Below are positions 12,855 to 14,224 of a stretch of DNA of 14,224 nt, piece by piece. A model generated the notes under the pieces. That model was not told the DNA's origin. It did not search any database and saw only the letters and a list, made by a program, of their open reading frames with translations. A program made the position numbers and the translations under genes. This stretch comes from Gemmatimonadota bacterium (GTDB lineage Bacteria > Gemmatimonadota > Gemmatimonadetes > Gemmatimonadales > GWC2-71-9), in contig QHVD01000226.1 in the NCBI GenBank assembly GCA_003222235.1, forward strand, positions 4,337 to 18,560, read 5' to 3'. The first letter of the stretch is position 1, and each line of letters opens with the position of its first letter.

Positions 12855-12886
12855 GCGTCGTAGGTTGAAGCGGCGTTACACGACGC
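12855..12886 (+). promoter_or_regulatory. Inverted repeat GCGTCGT / ACGACGC before yebC
   Basis: GCGTCGT (12855-12861) and ACGACGC (12880-12886) are perfect 7-bp complements around an 18-nt loop. They begin right after the DnaB-like stop and end 15 nt before the yebC start. There is no T-run, so a leader structure or operator is as likely as a terminator. TTGAAG (12865-12870) inside the loop is a possible -35, without a good -10. Confidence 0.3.
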
Positions 12887-12901
12887 ATCTTGAGGTGCAC
12901 C

Positions 12902-13651
12902 ATGGCCGGCCACAGTAAGTGGAAGCAGATCAAGCGGAAGAAGGCCGTAACCGACGCCCGGCGCGGGGCCCTCTTCACCAAGCTGATCCGCGAAATCACC
13001 ATCGCCGCGAAACAAGGCGGCGGCGACCCTGCCGGCAACGCCCGCCTGCGCACGGCCATCGACGCCGCGAAAGCCGAAAACATGCCGCTCGACAACATCG
13101 AGCGCGCCATCAAGAAGGGGACGGGCGAGCTCGAGGGCGTGCAGTACGTCGAAGTGGCCTACGAGGGCTACGGCCCGGGCGGCGCGGCGATCTTCATCGA
13201 GGCGACCACGGACAATGCGAACCGCACCGTGGCCGAGATCCGGCACGTCTTCACGCGACACCGCGGCAACCTCGCCGCCGCGAACTCGGTCGCGTGGATG
13301 TTCGACCGCAAGGGGCAGATCACCGTGGACGCCACCAGGGCCGACGAGGACGCCACCATGGAGGCGGCGCTGGAAGCGGGCGCCGACGACATGGTGCGCG
13401 ACGGTGACCTGTTCCTCATCACCGGGCCGGTGAGCCAGCTGCACGCGATTCAGGAGAAGCTCAAGGCGAGGCGGATTCCGGTGCAGTCCGCCGAGATCGC
13501 GATGATCCCCAAGAGCACCGTCAAGGTGGACGCCCGGGATGCGAAGCAGCTGCTCGAGCTGATCGAAGCCCTGGAACAGATGGACGACGTCGCGAAGGTT
13601 TCGTCGAATTTCGACATCGACGCCGAGACGATGGCGGCGGTGACGGCGTGA
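12902..13651 (+). CDS. yebC: YebC/PmpR (TACO1-like) family protein
   Basis: A 249-residue member of the YebC family, described both as DNA-binding regulators (PmpR type) and as translation factors that help ribosomes at proline-rich stretches. It shows the diagnostic N-terminus MAGHSKWKQIKRKK (1-14), then RGALFTKLIREITIAAKQGG (21-40), NARLRTAIDAAKAENMP (46-62), the core YEGYGPGGAAIFIEATTDNANRT (87-109) and SVAWMFDRKG (129-138). Length is normal. The ATG at 12902 gives the family N-terminus, with GAGGTG 4 nt upstream; an in-frame upstream start at 12890 would add four residues and is unlikely. ruvC starts 1 nt after its stop, the conserved yebC-ruvC-ruvA order seen in many bacteria. Confidence 0.96.
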   Translation: MAGHSKWKQIKRKKAVTDARRGALFTKLIREITIAAKQGGGDPAGNARLRTAIDAAKAENMPLDNIERAIKKGTGELEGVQYVEVAYEGYGPGGAAIFIEATTDNANRTVAEIRHVFTRHRGNLAAANSVAWMFDRKGQITVDATRADEDATMEAALEAGADDMVRDGDLFLITGPVSQLHAIQEKLKARRIPVQSAEIAMIPKSTVKVDARDAKQLLELIEALEQMDDVAKVSSNFDIDAETMAAVTA

Positions 13652-13652
13652 C

Positions 13653-14132
13653 GTGAGGGTGCTGGGCGTGGATCCGGGTACCTCGGTCACCGGCTACGGC
13701 GTGATCGAGACCGGCGACGGGGCGCCCGGAATGGGCCGGCTGATCGAGTGCGGCGTCATCAGCCTGGCGCGCCGCACCCCGCTCCCCCATCGGTTGGAAG
13801 AGCTGCACGCCGGCATCAGCGAGCTCATCGCCCGCCACCGGCCGCACACGCTGGCGCTGGAAAGCGCCTTCTACCATCGGAACGTCCGCACCACTCTCGT
13901 GCTCGGCCACGCACGCGGCGTGGTCCTGCTCGCCGCCCGGCAGGCGGGACTCGAGATCGCCGAATACCCTCCCGCGACAGTCAAGAAAGCCGTGACCGGC
14001 AGAGGCGGCGCCCGCAAGCCGCAAGTCGGGGCGATGGTGGCGCGTCTGCTGCGTCTCAAGTCGGCCCCCCTGCCAGCCGACGCGGCGGACGGCGTGGCAG
14101 TCGCGCTCACGCACCTCCTGCGGGGCCCGTGA
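13653..14132 (+). CDS. ruvC: Crossover junction endodeoxyribonuclease RuvC
   Basis: The 159-residue Holliday-junction resolvase. It acts as a dimer, cutting junctions after RuvAB branch migration in recombinational repair. The four acidic catalytic residues fit the family: D7 in LGVDPGTSVTGYGV, E70 in LALESAFYHRNVRT, and D143 and D146 in PADAADGVAVALTH. Other signatures are GHARGVVLLAA (85-95) and EYPPATVKKAVTGRGGARKPQV (104-125). The start is a GTG 1 nt after the yebC stop, giving MRVLGVDPGT. The stop overlaps the ruvA start by 4 nt (GTGA). The length is slightly short of the E. coli protein (about 173), mostly at the C-terminus. Confidence 0.96.
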   Translation: MRVLGVDPGTSVTGYGVIETGDGAPGMGRLIECGVISLARRTPLPHRLEELHAGISELIARHRPHTLALESAFYHRNVRTTLVLGHARGVVLLAARQAGLEIAEYPPATVKKAVTGRGGARKPQVGAMVARLLRLKSAPLPADAADGVAVALTHLLRGP

Positions 14133-14224
14133 TCGCGCAAGTGAGCGGCCGCCTCTCGGCGAAGCGCGGCGACCGCGTGGTTGTGCAGACGGCGGGCGGC
14201 GTCGGCTACGAGATCGTGGTCGCC
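14129..14224 (+). CDS. ruvA: Holliday junction DNA helicase subunit RuvA, N-terminal fragment (runs off the window)
   Basis: The first 32 codons are present, from a GTG overlapping the ruvC stop by 4 nt. The translation starts MIAQVSGRLSAKRGDRVVVQ and continues to GGVGYEIVVA at the window edge. This matches the RuvA N-terminal OB-fold (MI-x-x-L-x-G, then the GVGYEI/V strand). RuvA tetramers bind the four-way junction and load RuvB. The position directly after ruvC supports the call; the remainder lies outside the window. Confidence 0.88.
   Translation, partial: MIAQVSGRLSAKRGDRVVVQTAGGVGYEIVVA

Overview
The window is GC-rich bacterial DNA, densely packed, with several GTG starts, stop/start overlaps and few long gaps. 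It looks like a Gram-negative chromosome. The evidence is an ADP-heptose-type lipopolysaccharide (LPS) heptosyltransferase, an MsbA-type exporter, and the core block yebC-ruvC-ruvA. A PorX-like protein (receiver plus PglZ domain) is best known from Bacteroidota and relatives. With the high GC this suggests Gemmatimonadota or a similar FCB-group phylum, but that is inference and not proven by the sequence.

Layout. (1) 28-2335, minus strand: two overlapping GT4 glycosyltransferases, read from 2335 leftward. (2) About 2461-5288, plus strand: an FkbM-type methyltransferase, a 293-nt gap with repeats and possible RNA structure, a second class I methyltransferase, and a short GT4 glycosyltransferase. 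(3) 10482 down to 5269, minus strand: an apparent operon of porX-like regulator, MsbA-like ABC exporter, GT2 glycosyltransferase and CgeB-like glycosyltransferase. Spacing within it is 0 nt, 1 nt, then a 4-nt overlap. It converges on group 2 with a 20-nt overlap of coding ends. (4) 10540-14224, plus strand, divergent from the porX-like gene: a GT9 heptosyltransferase, a small unknown protein, a 72-nt gap with an 8-bp repeat array, a DnaB-C-like ATPase, yebC, ruvC and the start of ruvA, which runs off the window.

How it fits together. Regions 1-3 and the first gene of region 4 read as a cell-surface glycan locus (LPS core, O-antigen or capsule-like). It has five glycosyltransferases besides the heptosyltransferase, two methyltransferases that could decorate or cap the glycan, and a lipid/oligosaccharide exporter. 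The PorX-like response regulator heads the export operon. It has no DNA-binding domain but keeps an apparently intact phosphatase/phosphodiesterase active site. From about 11910 rightward the content changes to DNA metabolism (DnaB-like ATPase, Holliday-junction processing).

Most interesting leads: the PorX-like signalling protein translationally abutting a glycan exporter, with a 14-G tract just before its stop codon; a shared inverted element (TAGCTTTGG) directly upstream of the two divergent start codons; a TAnnnT box 6-9 nt from several starts that lack a Shine-Dalgarno sequence, suggesting leaderless transcripts; and the CTAGACGT array before the DnaB-like gene. No rRNA, tRNA, CRISPR array, transposase or integrase was seen.
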